Of a stretch of DNA of 64,000 bases, positions 54,933 to 64,000 are shown piece after piece (positions within the stretch are counted from its first letter, which is position 1; the number at the start of each line of letters is the position of its first letter). Source of the DNA: Pseudo-nitzschia pungens (lineage: Eukaryota > Bacillariophyta > Bacillariophyceae > Bacillariales > Bacillariaceae); NCBI GenBank assembly GCA_037355855.1, contig CM074765.1:124001-188000 (forward strand), given 5' to 3'. The position numbers were made by a program, and so were the translations under genes. The notes below the pieces were generated by a model, which was not told where the DNA came from, searched no databases, and saw nothing but the letters and a program-made list of their open reading frames with translations.

Positions 54933-56387
54933 ATGCTTTCCACCGGGGAGGAGCACCGGTTACGACTCGTAAACTTTTGCAACAACTGGATCCCGTCCCG
55001 ATTGTCCCCCAGGAGCATTGGAAAACAACACAACACCATCAACGTTGAGTACACCCAATGGGTGATTCTGGTTTCAGTGCTCTGGCGGGCCGGACGCATC
55101 GACATTTACAAACAAGAGAGTGCAAGGGCTACCTACGGGTGGGGGACCTCCTCACTTTCGGAACGGACTTGGAACCACTCCTTTAACTGTCACGGACGGA
55201 TCACGAGGCTTAGCATGTATCGCTGGAACGAAACCGAGCCCTTCCAACTCCCAATTGCGACTCTGTCGTTGCTTTCCAACCTCTACGAACTGGAGGTCCG
55301 GAACTGCGACTCGATCCTCTGTTCCGACGACCAAAGTGGTAACGAGAACGAGCCAAACCAGCAGCAGCCAACGCGCATCATCACAATTCCCAACCTGGAA
55401 CGGATCTCCTTCAATGATTGTGCTGTGGACCTCTTTCGGAATATCGATTGCAAAAGCAACAAGACCAACTTAAACTGGTTCTGCCCGTGCCTAGAATCGA
55501 TCGAGTTTCACCGCTGTATGCCCGGAATGCTGTGTTCAACAAATCTCACGGAATGGATGGGGAGTACCTGTCTGCCGATGCTGAACGAAGTCGTCTTTCG
55601 GACGGTCCTGCGGGATGACGGTTCGAGCAACGGCAGCACGATCAATCAGGTGTTAGATCTGCTTCGATCCCTGGATGCTGCATGTCGGGACAAGCTGCGA
55701 ACCATCTCGATCTCAGGCTATGATCTGGGTGACGATCACCTGACCACCCTGTTTTGGGAGGTGATTCCCACCTTTCCAAACCTCGAAGGGATGAATCTGT
55801 CCAATAACCAAATCAATAGCATTTTGCCGACAGTGGAACAACTGAAACTGAAACAACATCAAATACAAACACAGCATCACGATAGGAAGACTACGACCGA
55901 AGACCGGTTTGTGCTACCCGCGCTTGCGCCTGAATCCCTCCGCTGGTTGGATCTGCGGGGGAACCCAGTCCTGCAACGCATGAATGAGGACCCTTTGGAA
56001 GCGCGCGCCGCAGTGGCCTTCCTACAACTCTTTCCCACCGTGGACAACTTTTGCGTTCCGGGTGATGGCGAAGATTTCGTGGAGGAATGCGGTGGCAAAA
56101 ACCACCTAGACCCGAGCATTGAACACGCCCTACGGATCAACCACGCGGGACGACGTCTCCTTCAGAGAACGGGTAGGAATGCCACTGCAATCAATACCAG
56201 TGGTAGCGTTGCACATTACCATTCGGTTTTAGCTCCCGCCTTGTGGCCGAACGTCCTGGAACGAGCCTTCAAGCAATCCGATTTCATAGGGCATCAGAAG
56301 AATCCTACGGGCCTGTACTACCTGATCCGGAATGGGCCGGTAATGCACCAGATCCACAGCCGTTTGAATGATGACGTGTCGTTTTGA
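54933..56387 (+). CDS. Leucine-rich-repeat protein (484 aa)
   Basis: Frame from ATG 54933 to TGA 56385-56387. After a non-LRR N-terminal part with a Trp-Val-Ile-Leu-Val-Ser-Val-Leu stretch (about 43-50), degenerate LRRs are visible from about residue 92: L-S-L-L-S-N-L-Y-E-L-E-V, I-P-N-L-E-R-I-S-F-N-D-C, C-L-E-S-I-E-F-H-R-C, F-P-N-L-E-G-M-N-L-S-N-N-Q-I, and S-L-R-W-L-D-L-R-G-N-P near 345. Such LRRs usually bind proteins, and large LRR families are common in diatoms; no kinase or enzymatic domain is attached. The C-terminus contains an F-P-T-V-D-N-F-C stretch and a charged end. Another ATG at 54713 opens a 64-codon frame resembling a signal anchor, with a GTGAGT donor at 54899, but I found no phase-compatible good acceptor, so the single-exon model stands. 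The S1 array ends just upstream. Confidence 0.75.
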   Translation: MLSTGEEHRLRLVNFCNNWIPSRLSPRSIGKQHNTINVEYTQWVILVSVLWRAGRIDIYKQESARATYGWGTSSLSERTWNHSFNCHGRITRLSMYRWNETEPFQLPIATLSLLSNLYELEVRNCDSILCSDDQSGNENEPNQQQPTRIITIPNLERISFNDCAVDLFRNIDCKSNKTNLNWFCPCLESIEFHRCMPGMLCSTNLTEWMGSTCLPMLNEVVFRTVLRDDGSSNGSTINQVLDLLRSLDAACRDKLRTISISGYDLGDDHLTTLFWEVIPTFPNLEGMNLSNNQINSILPTVEQLKLKQHQIQTQHHDRKTTTEDRFVLPALAPESLRWLDLRGNPVLQRMNEDPLEARAAVAFLQLFPTVDNFCVPGDGEDFVEECGGKNHLDPSIEHALRINHAGRRLLQRTGRNATAINTSGSVAHYHSVLAPALWPNVLERAFKQSDFIGHQKNPTGLYYLIRNGPVMHQIHSRLNDDVSF

Positions 56388-56780
56388 GTAATGGGAGTTC
56401 TGGTGACCCACCTGGTTGGTCAACCGAAGCGAACAGACGTCCTTGGCATGGAGGAAACACCTAGAAACTAACAAGAAGCAGTAGTAATGTATGCAAGAGA
56501 ACAACCATAAAAGGAATCCATAGGCTCCTTCGCTGGTAGGTAGTTTGAATGTGAGCATCGAAGTTTTGCCTCGCCCCCTCTGGCCAAGAAACTGGGAGAC
56601 TCAAAGAGTTACAGTTTGCGAAGCAAGTGGCAGCGATCGACAAAATAGATGTGCATGTAACGATGAAGACAAACGTTCGCCATTCCGAAGTATCCGTGAC
56701 TGCACGTCAGGACTCACGTGACTCAAGGAGTCAGTCAAGTTGAGCAAAAAATAATTCTCGATGATTGATTCTCGTTCGTA

Positions 56781-56802
56781 ACGGTAAGGTTAACCTTACC
56801 GT
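56781..56802. repeat. Perfect 22-bp palindrome of the dispersed motif
   Basis: Half-site ACGGTAAGGTT followed immediately by its complement. It represents the full symmetrical form of a motif whose half-site recurs in many spacers of this window. Confidence 0.85.
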
Positions 56803-56818
56803 AGGTACGTTCGAAACT

Positions 56819-56882
56819 GTAAACCTTACCCGGTAAACCTTACCCGGTAAACCTTACCCCGTAAACCTTACCCGGTAAACCT
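56819..56882. repeat. 14-bp tandem repeat GTAAACCTTACCCG
   Basis: About four and a half units, one with C in place of the last G. The unit overlaps the dispersed GTAAGGTTA motif. Confidence 0.9.
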
Positions 56883-58276
56883 ATTCACATTGTAGAATAG
56901 AAAATATACACTCAAACTCTCTTAGAATAAGTTGTTATTTTTACTCCTCCATGCAACAAGCAGCAGAGCTGAGTGATAGTAGTAGAAATGACTAGTACTT
57001 GATGTACTATTTCTTGTGTTGGACACTTGTGTTCCATCAATCAAAATCTATGGCTATTCAAGTTGAGAGCATGATCATCCTTAAAAAACTATTGATAAAG
57101 CTGATAGGTCTTATCTTCAAGAAGAAGTGCTAATTGATTTATTTAGTACATGGTAGGACAACATATTTCTTTTTAGTAGCAAAAACATGAAAATTCTTCT
57201 TGTGGTGCAGTTCATGATAGTTGGCAGATTCCCAATCATACTAGTAGTACTACAAGTAATGTTAATACTAGTAGTTGCATTTGTGATCTTTGCTTAGTAG
57301 CTTCTTTGTTGTTTCAACATGTACGGTAAGTCAATTGATAGCATTGATTCCTGATTCCATAGTTTAGCAACGTGTTGGGGAAATGAGGCTAACGTGCTAA
57401 TTACCGTTTTGATGATTGAACCTCTCGTTCATCAAAAAAGGAATGATAAAAAAAAGGTGAATCCAGAGATGTTTACCAGCATCTCTATCCGCCAGAAAAC
57501 GGTTCGAGTAGAAGTATTATGTGAGTCTACGCATTGAACTTTTGTCCATGTTCAGGGCACTTCCGGACAAAAATAGATGACCCAGCGCACCGTTTACACA
57601 TGAACAGAAAACTGAAAAACGAATCTTTGACCAACCTCCACCGATGAATGACGCAAGCAGTGTTTACTATTCCCGTGGTGCTCTAAAACTACCGGAAGAA
57701 CGTTAACAACTGCGGCGATGATAATCTACATGGTCCAAAAACAAAAAAGAATATGGGTCTGGGCGTTGTCGGGACAATGTTCAACTTCTGAGAATTTGAA
57801 AGAAGTTTTTGCTTCTTCGACAAGATGCATGGAACTATCCGATGACCTCGGTATGCTAGTTGATGAGCGGGCATATCTGAACTACTTTTTTTTCTTCCGG
57901 AATCTTCACCTTCTCATTTTTGTTCGTAGTCGGGCAAGGAACCACTTTTCGAAATTCAGAATTTCATGCAAAATTTGAAGTTTTTTCATCCGTCATCGAG
58001 CTGCGAAGTTTGAAAATGTTTCCGCGATACTCCCGAAACTCGTTGAAATCGGATGGAATTGCTACGGAGGTGGACCCAAGATTTTTAATGCATCAGAGGT
58101 GCTCCGTTAAAGTTCACGCCTGTGATGTATGTGTATCTTCGACCATCGGCGGCAACTCGTTGTCGAAAGAATAAATTTTCTAATTTTTGTGGTTTCTCAC
58201 AAAGGTCACAATCCTCACAATCCTCACAGACAACCCAACCAAACACGGAATCTAGACAACCACACACTATTCGACC
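56883..58276. other. Spacer upstream of the 481-aa gene
   Basis: No supported gene. The last 90 bp (58185-58276) hold CACAATCCTCACAATCCTCA repeats and an A/C-rich, T-poor leader likely to be the 5' UTR of the next gene. Confidence 0.5.
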
Positions 58277-59772
58277 ATGTCCGACATTGCAGTTATCGAC
58301 GCCGAAATGATCGCCGCCCTCAAGGTCCTGCGAGGCGACAGCAAAAAGGATGACGACAGGATCACCAAGGAATACAGCGACGAGCTGATCTCCAAGATCA
58401 TCATCCAATTGGCGGAACAAACCCAGGCCGTCACCGCTCAGAACGCCGCTGTCGTCAAGGCCATCGAAGAACAGACTGCAGTCCTCAAGAAAGTTTCTCA
58501 ACTTCTCCAGCAGAAGCAGAAGACGACCGTCGTGGTCGTCAACAAGGACGACAAATCGGGCCGCTCCGTGGCCTCGACCGCAGCCGAGACCGAAATGTCG
58601 ACCATCTCGGAAGATGCCGAGGTCGTTCAGGTCGTGTCTGATCCCAAGCCCACCGGACCCAAGGTTGTCAAGGGACCATGGGGATTTGTCGAGAGCGAAT
58701 CCGCTGCGAAACGACGAAGCCGCATCAAGAAGTCCTCCGGATCCTTCAAGTTGCTCCCAAAGAACACTCCGTTGTCCGAGTTACCTCCCGATGCCTTTGC
58801 CCCCATTACCAATGAGTCTATCCTCAAGGGAGAAGATGCTCTCTTCGGAAACATTACTGCGACCGGCAGTGAGTTGGCAGGTGACTCCTTCGGTAAGTAT
58901 TAATTCATTCTTCATTCTGTTGCAGTGAAGTCTTTTTAACAGCGTTGTCGACATTCTATTTTTCTAACGAACGACCCGTCGATATTGTTTGCACTGACAA
59001 CACAGGAAAATGCTGGGAAAGCATGAAGGTCCGCACCGACCAATACGGAAAATGCAAGGCCCCTAGGTGGTCCAAGGCCAGCAAGCAAAGCGTCCGAAAC
59101 CTGATTCCCAGGTTGTCGATCGACGGCGAGACCAAGATTGCGTTTGACTCTGGCATCTACTACCTGACCGTCAAGTACGAGAACCCCCATTCCGACGAGG
59201 ACAGCTCCAAGTCCGTCGAGGCCGCCATCATCGTTGGCGAGATCTGCTTCGATTCCCGCGGAGGCATCATGACGTCCGGTGCCGACGTCAAGAAGATGCT
59301 TGCCGGCGAGCCCATCGAGGAACCTCCCGCGGGAACCGCTCCCAAGTGGCACGCCGCCAAGGCCTCCGCCCCATGGAAGCACGGCGACATTCTCAAATTC
59401 AAGATCGACACCTACACCAAGAGTGTTGGATTCACCGTGACCGCAGCCGGTGAGGAAAGCGCCAAGGCTGGATGGATCTTGACCAACATCATGACCATGA
59501 CCAACAGGTACCGAAAGGATATCGAGGTCTGTGCGTACTGCGGAGGAATCAGCGCCTCGGTGATGGGTGCTGGAACCTTCAGCGGTGTCAAACTCACTGT
59601 TCTCGATACCTCCGTCAACAGCAGCGCCAGTGTGAGCTCCATCTCGGTCGTTGAGGAAACCGAGGAAGAGGCCCCCGCCGAGGAAGAGACTCCCGCCGAG
59701 GAAGAGGCCCCTGCGGAAGAAGAGGAAAAAGAAGAGGAGACCGCCGACGAACCCACCGAAACAAAGGAGTAA
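58277..59772 (+). CDS. Conserved-looking protein of unknown family, two exons (481 aa), Glu-rich tail
   Basis: Exon 1 is 58277-58892, exon 2 is 58943-59772. The 50-nt intron starts GTAAGT and ends TTAACAG, phase 1; a nearer TTGCAG at 58920-58925 would leave only 33 nt and lead to an early TAA, so it is not used in this model. Residues 30-80 form an Ala/Gln/Leu-rich coiled-coil-type helix; about 90-190 is Ser/Lys/Pro-rich. Exon 2 encodes a compact, Cys-containing domain (C-T-D-N-T-G-K-C-W, D-Q-Y-G-K-C-K, V-C-A-Y-C-G-G) with alternating beta-like segments (G-D-I-L-K-F-K-I-D and S-V-G-F-T-V-T), loosely like a SPRY-type or other beta-sandwich (weak). It ends in an A-P-A-E-E-E repeat tail. Strong C/G-ending codon choice (AAG, GAG, ATC, CTC) compared with neighbours suggests high expression. 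No signal peptide, so it is likely cytosolic. Confidence 0.78.
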
Positions 59773-61130
59773 ACAATCAAAGGAAAATCCTAGCAGAACC
59801 CGCCGAGCAAAAGAAAAGCAAGAGGAACACATCGAAAGATATTGTAGGGCAGCTATGAGGAATCTGCTGCGAAGAGCAAGCACATGCTAATCACACTCCA
59901 TTGGTTGTGGGACGATTTGTTGACTCGTGACGACAATCCGTCGGGATGCAATGCCGTAGGTCGACGATGATCCGTCACGGGGTCGATGTATTCTACGAAT
60001 CATTCAGTACGAGACTCGATCCCGGTGAAGGAGAAAGTTTCGTCGATGTTGGCAGTATTGCCGCACACGAACCAACGACATGCCACGACAGACTACACTA
60101 CACTACACTACACACTACATGCACTAAATTTTTGAACCACTGTACTAATTTACTTATTTACGCAACACACAAACCCATTTTGGTTTCCGTCAATCCGTCA
60201 TTCTATTCTTTCACACACACACTCACAAACACACAAACACACATCAAAAGGAAATAAAAACTCGACAAAGATATCTTGGTCCACGACACAGGTGAATCAT
60301 CGGTGTGTCGGACGACAACTCGACGGTGCACCGAAGCCTGCATCCGGTGCCACGGAAAGAAGAGTGTGTGTCAGAGACAGAGACAGATTATATTATTATT
60401 ATTTTTATTATTATCATTAAACTCCAAAGCAATCGGTACACGTACGAACCCAATGAAATGAACAATAATGTTGGTCCGTTCCTCCGAGCGCGGTGCGACG
60501 TGGACAGCGAGGTTTGGGCTTGGTTCCGACCCAAGCATCCAACATACGGGCGGACAAAATCAAGAAGAAGGACGCACGGAGATTCTGATTGCGGATACCG
60601 TTTGTACTGGGTTGAGTTGCTGCAATGCGTCCTAGTACCACTATTGCATCCTGATACATACCGGTCGATGCGATGGAACTAACCAGGGGAACCAAGCCGA
60701 ATGCTGGGTTTTTCCTCGCAGAGGAGTGGGGTGGGTAACTTACTGGTACTAGCAGCTTGCACTATCCCCCGATGGACGCACCCGCAAAAAACACAATCTG
60801 CACCGCCGCTGAATACTTCGTACAAGTAATCGTATCAACAACAGAGTGCCGTACCGTGCGTATTCTTTGGTTTTGTATTCCCTTCTACGGTATTGCCGCA
60901 GGAACCGGTCACCGAGGAGTCCGGTTCCGGTTCCGGTTTCGGTTTCGGTTTTGGTTTCGGTACCGTTTCTTTGGTTTGCGCGACGGATCGAACACAAGAA
61001 CGAGAACAAGAACAAGAAAAAACTCAAGCAAGCAAGCACATCGCACATCGTGCACGAGCCGGGGCCGAACCGACCCGGGCGGCGAATCGCGGAAAAAAAG
61101 GGGGTTGCAACGTTCCGTGTTGTGCGTTTT

Positions 61131-61165
<35 letters not shown>

Positions 61166-63396
61166 TTGTTGTTGTTGTTGTTGTTGCTGTTGTTGCCACT
61201 GCTCTGCCCAATGCCGGATCGATTCATCATTGCGATACGAGTACGATTGCGATTGCGATTGCGATTGCGATTGCGATTGCGAGTACGATTACGATAACGA
61301 ATAAGTAATCTTAACTTAGCCAAGAACCCGCACCATGTGTGTCTGTCTTCTGGTTGGAGTCACTCGCTCACTCGCTCACTCACTCACTCGAAAGTTGTCG
61401 CCGAGCAACTTGCGCGAGATAGGAGGGGACGAATGAATGGCCTGTAATAGTATGTTTTGCATTGCTATCATTAGTATTAGTAGTATTAGTGATATAGCTA
61501 CCGGTAGTACGATGAATGATAATATTATAATTTTTTTAAAAAAAATATACTACTACTAAGGTTACTTCACATCATGTCATTCATAGTAGCATTGCTTGAC
61601 TGCTGCTGCCTATGGAGACAGTTCCTCCTCTTCAGTGGATGGATCATGGATGGATCATGGATGGATCATTTTTTTTTTTTTCCCGATGATTGATTCGCTT
61701 CCGATGGATGATGGATGACGGATCGGAAGCAGATGGCAGATTCATGGATTGCAAACGGTAACCTTACTTTGGCTTTTTAATTAACTTACCGGTACGGTAC
61801 ACTTTCACTTTCACTTTCACTTGGACTTCTTGTTGTAACCTACCGTACCGTAACCTTACCGTAATCTTACAAGAACAAGTACCTTACGATATTTCGTACT
61901 GTACAAGTGCCTCCGAACATAATCGTAGAAACCGTTTCGTTTGTTGCAGACTTTGGCGGATGCAGCAACTGCTGCAACTGCAGAAGTGCATCCCATCAGG
62001 ATGTCACCCATCAATCACCAATCACCAGTCACCAGTCACCAATCACTATATTATTTTTTTAAAACCCCCCAACAAACTACAACCTTACCGTAACTTACTA
62101 CGAAGTACAGTAAATCTTACTTCTGTCCGGTAAGGTTATGGATGACTCTCTTGGGACTCTTTTCTTGTGCATCATGCAGTCTAAGATTAAGATTAAGGTT
62201 ACCGTAACCTTATTTATTTATTGGTGGTTTTCTCAACAAAAATAGGACTTCTTACTTCTTACTACCGGTATGAATAAGGTTAAGGTTTTACCCAACCCAA
62301 CCGTACATAAGATTACTCTCAATACCGTAGTACATAAGGTTTACCTCCTACCCCTGCCGGTATGGTGTTGGTACATAAGTGAAGATCTTACCGTACTGCT
62401 AGATGCGAAGTACGAAGTGAAGTAAACCTTAAGTTACTTGTTTAATTAATCGTATAAATTCCATAATTTACGGTACATGTAAGATCTTAACCTCGTTCAA
62501 TTTCCGTCGTGGTAACGCATAGTAACTCATAGTTAACGTTCGATGTTCCGAACCAAACAGGAACCAAGAAGCGCATCGAGAGCGGGATTGTGGATTGATT
62601 CCGGTCGGTTGTAAGTTTGAAAAAGTTACCGGTAAGGTTGGTACAGGCAACCTTTTTCAAAAGTTGCTAATTAGTGCTTCTCAACATTTTAAGACTTACT
62701 GCGAGTACGGTAATTAACCTTACAAGTTACAAGTCGCAAGTAAGGTTACGGAGGAGTAAGGTTACAGTTACAATTACAGTTACGAGTGCTTGCACGAATA
62801 ATACCGTAAGGTTTACAGTTTCCACAAAAAACGCATGGTACGTAACCTTACCGGTACGGTAATCTTAGCTTACCTGTAGCATTCGTAATCGTATTGTTAT
62901 TCGTTGGATCGTCCTCCATCCAGAGACTTTTGTACGCGTAACGACGGAATACCGTACCGTTACCGCAACGAAGAAGAAAGAAAGAAGACGGAATAACTTA
63001 CTGTAAGAAAGAAAAGACGCAAGACTTGTCCGACAGAGCAAAGCAAGACGGAACCATATTATTGTCATAGTCCCGCCATAATCTTACCCTACCATAAGGT
63101 TACCGGTACAACAATCCACGATCCCTCCATTGAATGGAGCAACGACCGAAGCGCCCTTCTCTTCTCTTCTAGTATTCTAGAATACAATTATTATTTCATT
63201 GTCTTTCCGTTTCTACGTAAGATTACCACGCACTGCATTGCGGATTTCTGAGAAGCGACGACAAACGACAAAACAAAACAAAACAAAACAAACCATCAAT
63301 CAATCAATCAATCAATCAATCAAACAGCAAAAGAATTCCCGTTCGATTTTTATCGAGCATGGCCAGAATCGAATCCGCTGAAGACAAAGGCAGACC
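59773..63396. other. Gene-free spacer with hexamer arrays and dispersed palindromic motifs
   Basis: No supported gene. Hexanucleotide-type arrays: GGTTCC/GGTTTC at 60918-60965, TTGCTG/TTGTTG at 61130-61200, GCGATT at 61243-61285, TTTCAC at 61800-61824. Other repeats: ACACT pentamers at 60097-60113, CA-rich run at 60210-60245, GCTCACTC at 61358-61388, GATGGATCAT at 61640-61670. From 61750 to 63110 the ACGGTAAGGTTA-type words are at their densest. A (ATCA)n run is at 63296-63322. Confidence 0.55.
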
Positions 63397-64000
63397 ATGA
63401 AGGCAACCAGCAGCAATCCAAATCCGAATTGGAATCCAAATTGGAATTCCAATTCCAATTCCTATTCCAATTCCAATTCCAATTCCAATTCCAATTCCAA
63501 TTCCAATTCCAATTCCAATTCCAATTCCAATTCCAATTCCAATTCCAATTCCAATGCAACCCCGCAATCTCCATCCCACCGAGAACGGAGACGAATGATT
63601 CGCCCCCGTCCGGGATCGTTTGATGGCAACAACAACAACAACAACAACAGCACGAACAACAGCAACAGCAACAGCATCACGAGCAATGGCAATGGCAGCA
63701 ATTATCAACAACAACAACAACAACAACAACAACAAGACAACAACAGTCTCGTTTCGCGTTCCTCCGTGTCTCTTCTCTCGTTGGGATCGAGATCGCAATC
63801 ACATTCGCACTCGCACTCCCAATCGAGAAGAAGCACCGGTACCGCCGGCACGGCTCGTCGAAGACTCCAGGTGTGGGTCCAGCAAACCTGGAGACAGCGG
63901 AACATTCCCAGGGCGGATTTTGCGGATTTTGCGGAGAACGACAAAGCAACAAATACTACAACTACTATCAAAACAAATACTACTACTACAACTACTACTA
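63397..64000 (+). CDS. Asn/Ser/Gln-rich protein, truncated by the right edge (at least 201 aa)
   Basis: ATG at 63397 opens a frame that stays open for 201 codons to the last base of the window. Residues 7-53 are Asn with Pro/Trp then an Asn-Ser repeat coded by a pure AATTCC array (63445-63555, one TAT variant). Next come a basic patch (R-E-R-R-R-M-I-R-P-R-P), poly-Asn, Asn-Ser, poly-Gln (10 residues), a Ser/Leu-rich segment, His-Ser repeats, and a short section that looks folded (R-R-R-L-Q-V-W-V-Q-Q-T-W-R-Q-R then A-D-F-A-D-F-A-E). It ends in Thr-Asn repeats at the edge. No family is recognised; the low-complexity style matches the 766-aa and 928-aa proteins. Another ATG at 63359 gives only 13 codons. 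Confidence 0.6.
   Translation, partial: MKATSSNPNPNWNPNWNSNSNSYSNSNSNSNSNSNSNSNSNSNSNSNSNSNSNATPQSPSHRERRRMIRPRPGSFDGNNNNNNNSTNNSNSNSITSNGNGSNYQQQQQQQQQQDNNSLVSRSSVSLLSLGSRSQSHSHSHSQSRRSTGTAGTARRRLQVWVQQTWRQRNIPRADFADFAENDKATNTTTTIKTNTTTTTTT

Noticed and set aside
58936..59883. 315-codon frame opposite the 481-aa gene
   Set aside because: Shadow of GC-rich coding sequence; its Gly/Leu-rich translation mirrors the sense codons.
1..64000. tRNA or rRNA genes
   Set aside because: I looked for TPsiC-arm-like GGTTCGAA(T/A)C stretches with a matching acceptor stem and found none convincing; a dedicated tRNA scan would be decisive.

Overview
The window reads as nuclear DNA of a eukaryote, most likely a pennate diatom (Bacillariophyta). 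The evidence is: several genes only give intact proteins when short GT-AG introns (50-350 nt) are removed, and the phases then match exactly; the first gene has a signal peptide ending in an Ala-Phe-Ala-Pro junction of the 'ASAFAP' type used for import into secondary red plastids; a FAS1 surface protein carries long Lys/Arg-Pro-Thr tails of the kind common in diatom wall and adhesion proteins; and proteins are rich in short dipeptide or homopolymer repeats. Species assignment is not possible from the sequence alone.

Layout. 0-16 kb: plastid cupin gene (-), a tiny ORF, a two-exon Ser/Asn-rich gene (3975-4973, +), a Gln-rich coiled-coil gene (6832-9132, -) and a very Ser/Lys-rich 928-aa gene (13499-16285, +), separated by AT-rich spacers that hold two copies of a 95-bp hairpin MITE. 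16.3-27.2 kb: no convincing gene; a repeat domain made of pentamer and tetramer microsatellites, a ~145-bp satellite (S1), a complex GCGCTGTA-rich satellite region (S2), a poly-G minisatellite and a ~2.5-kb poly-C minisatellite (S3). 27.2-28.6 kb: a secreted trypsin-type protease (-). 29.6-35.4 kb: a complete Ty3/gypsy-type LTR retrotransposon (-) with two apparently identical 189-bp LTRs, a GCTAG target duplication, and gag and pol in one frame split only by UGA. 37.0-48.1 kb: a gene-dense block with an MFS transporter (+, three exons), a seven-helix receptor-like protein (-, two exons), a His-rich/PT-rich/FAS1 surface protein (-, two exons) and a probable GPI-anchored secreted protein (-). 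48.1-54.7 kb: a second repeat domain with a 0.7-kb TIR element, an inverted copy of the MITE, a ~300-bp higher-order repeat (S4) and a second S1 array in the opposite orientation. 54.9-64.0 kb: an LRR protein (+), a probably highly expressed two-exon 481-aa protein of unknown family (+), and a low-complexity gene that runs off the right end (+).

There is no operon-like logic. The genes that share a theme are the exported ones (protease, FAS1 protein, GPI-type protein, receptor-like protein, transporter), which point to cell-surface and environment-facing functions. The most unusual material is in the non-coding DNA: S1 arrays in opposite orientation about 33 kb apart, S1 and S2 sharing a homologous module, telomere-like words inside S2, homopolymer-bearing minisatellites, and a motif (ACGGTAAGGTTA and its complement) that peppers the spacers and occurs once as a perfect 22-bp palindrome.
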